Assembly (NCBI GenBank): GCA_003241175.1
Contig: QFOI01000047.1
Span: forward strand, 1-14,598
DNA from: Pseudopedobacter saltans
Lineage (GTDB): Bacteria; Bacteroidota; Bacteroidia; Chitinophagales; Chitinophagaceae
Reading direction: 5' to 3'
DNA: 14,598 nt
Shown here: positions 13,839 through 14,598 of the stretch, in pieces
Position numbering within the stretch: position 1 is the stretch's first letter
How the letters are laid out: each line of letters begins with the position of its first letter
Notes under the pieces: generated by a model
What the model saw: only the letters and a program-made list of their open reading frames with translations
What the model was told of the DNA's origin: nothing
Database searches by the model: none
Made by a program: the position numbers and the translations under genes

Positions 13839-14234
13839 TCAAGCGTTGAGAGCATCAACGATTTTTTGTCTAATACTTTCCATTTCTTCTGCTTCCACTT
13901 TGATTTTTGGACGAGTGAAATTGATGTCGTTCATCTCGCTGATGGGAATCAAGTGCAAATGTGCATGAGGTACTTCCAAACCAATAACCGAAAGCCCAAT
14001 TCTTTTGCAAGGAATCACTTTTTCAATGGCATCTGCGATCGGTTTTGCAAAAACGAGGATTTCTGAAAGATAGTTTTCCGGCATATCGAGCAGTTTGTCC
14101 ACTTCGATTTTCGGAACGACCAATACATGACCTTTCACCAAAGGCATGATATCAAGGAAAGCATAAAAATGTTCGTTTTCTGCGATTTTGTAAGAAGGGA
14201 TTTCTCCGGCTATTATTTTGGAAAAAATGGTCAT
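13839..14234 (-). CDS. HIT-family (Hint-like) nucleotide hydrolase
   Basis: The 131-residue cytoplasmic protein is a histidine-triad protein of the Hint branch. These enzymes hydrolyse purine nucleoside phosphoramidates and AMP-lysine-type conjugates. The start MTIFSKIIAGEIPSYKI is the classic family N-terminus. 'AFLDIMPLVKGHVLVVPK' (25-42) follows, and the catalytic triad HAHLHL is at residues 90-95, with H92 and H94 in the active site. I chose the ATG at 14234: the frame continues further upstream, but that extension has no family similarity and lies in intergenic repeat DNA. It is the first gene of a two-gene unit with the Rdx-family protein. A -7-like box lies 24 bases upstream. Confidence 0.93.
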   Translation of the reverse strand: MTIFSKIIAGEIPSYKIAENEHFYAFLDIMPLVKGHVLVVPKIEVDKLLDMPENYLSEILVFAKPIADAIEKVIPCKRIGLSVIGLEVPHAHLHLIPISEMNDINFTRPKIKVEAEEMESIRQKIVDALNA

Positions 14235-14257
14235 GAAAATTATTGTTTTTTGTTTGG

Positions 14258-14265
14258 CTAAGGTA
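14258..14265 (-). promoter_or_regulatory. Possible -7 box of the HIT-Rdx unit
   Basis: On the minus strand TACCTTAG (14265-14258) is one mismatch from TAnnTTTG, followed by C as before polA. Transcription would start near 14251, about 17 bases before the HIT ATG. A TTTTG lies 24 bases upstream of the box, slightly beyond the normal spacing. Confidence 0.3.
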
Positions 14266-14272
14266 GTGTGAT

Positions 14273-14444
14273 TTTCTTTTGTCTTGATACAAAAGAAACA
14301 AAAAATCAATTCGTCTGAAGGCAACCCTTCGGGACGTTCAAAAATGGCTCGTGTACATTTTTTGCTGCTGTTGCGATGGCAAAGTGGTTGCTTTCGGGCA
14401 AAAAACACAGCTCCGCCATTTTTTTCACTTTGCTGTTAGACGAA
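14273..14444. repeat. Structured, gene-free intergenic DNA with several inverted repeats
   Basis: The stretch 14235-14598 has no convincing gene. TTTCTTTTGT (14273-14282) and ACAAAAGAAA (14289-14298) form a perfect 10-bp hairpin. Further inverted pairs are TTCGTCT (14310-14316) / AGACGAA (14438-14444), AAAAATGGC (14340-14348) / GCCATTTTT (14415-14423), and GCAAAGTG (14379-14386) / CACTTTGC (14426-14433). The last two pairs cross each other, as in a pseudoknot. From memory the first hairpin resembles dispersed repeats common between genes in this phylum, but I cannot verify its copy number. Confidence 0.45.
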
Positions 14445-14492
14445 AGAGCGGAGAAAATACAAGAGCGAATGTATATATATTATTATTTCTTG

Positions 14493-14527
14493 CCCTTCTC
14501 CTACAGGAGAAGGGTTGGGATGAGGTT
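14493..14527. repeat. G/C-rich palindromic element, second copy
   Basis: CCCTTCTCCT (14493-14502) and AGGAGAAGGG (14505-14514) are exact reverse complements, followed by TTGGGATGAGGTT. The pattern, a C-rich arm, a G-rich arm and then a TGGG..GGTT tail, is the same as at 7792-7829, suggesting members of one dispersed repeat family. Confidence 0.55.
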
Positions 14528-14537
14528 AAAAAACTAA

Positions 14538-14564
14538 AAAGCCATTGCGTTATGCAATGGCTTT
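14538..14564 (-). terminator. Intrinsic terminator for a minus-strand gene entering from the right
   Basis: AAAGCCATTGC (14538-14548) pairs perfectly with GCAATGGCTTT (14554-14564) around GTTAT. On the minus strand the stem is followed by a long T-rich run (TTAGTTTTTT), whereas the plus-strand side is poor. A gene on the right therefore probably ends close to 14584, where a TAA is in frame with the window edge on the minus strand. Confidence 0.75.
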
Positions 14565-14598
14565 CAAAGAATCCAATATGTTTTTAGAGCGAGATCTC

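Noticed and set aside
14235..14408. N-terminal extension of the HIT protein to 189 residues
   Set aside because: The extra 58 residues are Lys/Phe/Cys-rich translation of repeat-like DNA; the family N-terminus MTIFSKIIAGEIP starts exactly at the ATG at 14234.
14351..14587. 78-codon plus-strand open frame at the right edge
   Set aside because: It runs through inverted repeats, a palindromic element and a terminator; composition is atypical and no start signal is seen.
1..14598. CRISPR array, tRNA, rRNA or transposase
   Set aside because: No regularly spaced direct repeats, no cloverleaf with a TTCGA arm, no rRNA-like stretch and no transposase motifs were found on either strand by eye.

Overview
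The window looks like chromosomal DNA of a member of the Bacteroidota, most likely a Chitinophagaceae-type or Sphingobacteria-like organism. This rests on AT-rich intergenic DNA, start codons without Shine-Dalgarno sequences, promoter candidates of the phylum type (TTG, 17-23 bases, TAnnTTTG), many type II (lipoprotein) signal peptides, and housekeeping genes in the form usual for that phylum. I see no rRNA, tRNA, CRISPR array, transposase or phage gene.

Left part (1-5040). A remnant of a thioredoxin-fold protein lies after a strong hairpin. A two-gene lipoprotein operon follows: a Kelch-type beta-propeller and an unknown small lipoprotein. It is preceded by a perfect CRP-type palindrome and closed by a strong terminator shared with the convergent gene proC. 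proC (proline synthesis) and hldD (ADP-heptose epimerase for lipopolysaccharide) are on the minus strand. A DUF1440/YagU-like membrane protein is divergent from hldD.

Middle part (4920-7830). This is the most unusual section: a compact three-gene plus-strand operon behind a good phylum-type promoter with a palindromic operator candidate. It encodes (1) a secreted Yellow/major-royal-jelly family beta-propeller, (2) a dinucleotide-binding F420-reductase-like domain carrying a lipoprotein signal, and (3) a shikimate-dehydrogenase-like enzyme that keeps the catalytic Lys/Asp pair but has lost the Ser-x-Ser substrate motif. The three may act in one oxidoreductive pathway of an unknown polyol or cyclic acid. 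That is inference.

Right part (7830-14598). comF (from a TTG start) and a LURP-one-related protein are on the minus strand. Next come a small secreted protein, a perfect 42-base palindromic terminator, and a full-length polA with intact nuclease, proofreading and polymerase motifs. A stand-alone SUFU-domain protein is divergent from polA. Beyond it are a large nested inverted repeat, a HIT protein coupled to a SelW/Rdx-type protein, and about 360 bases of gene-free, repeat-rich DNA that ends in a terminator for a gene entering from the right.

Two G/C-rich palindromes of similar design (near 7790 and 14500), the nested repeat near 13490 and the structured stretch 14273-14444 look like dispersed intergenic repeats. 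Confirming this needs the rest of the genome.
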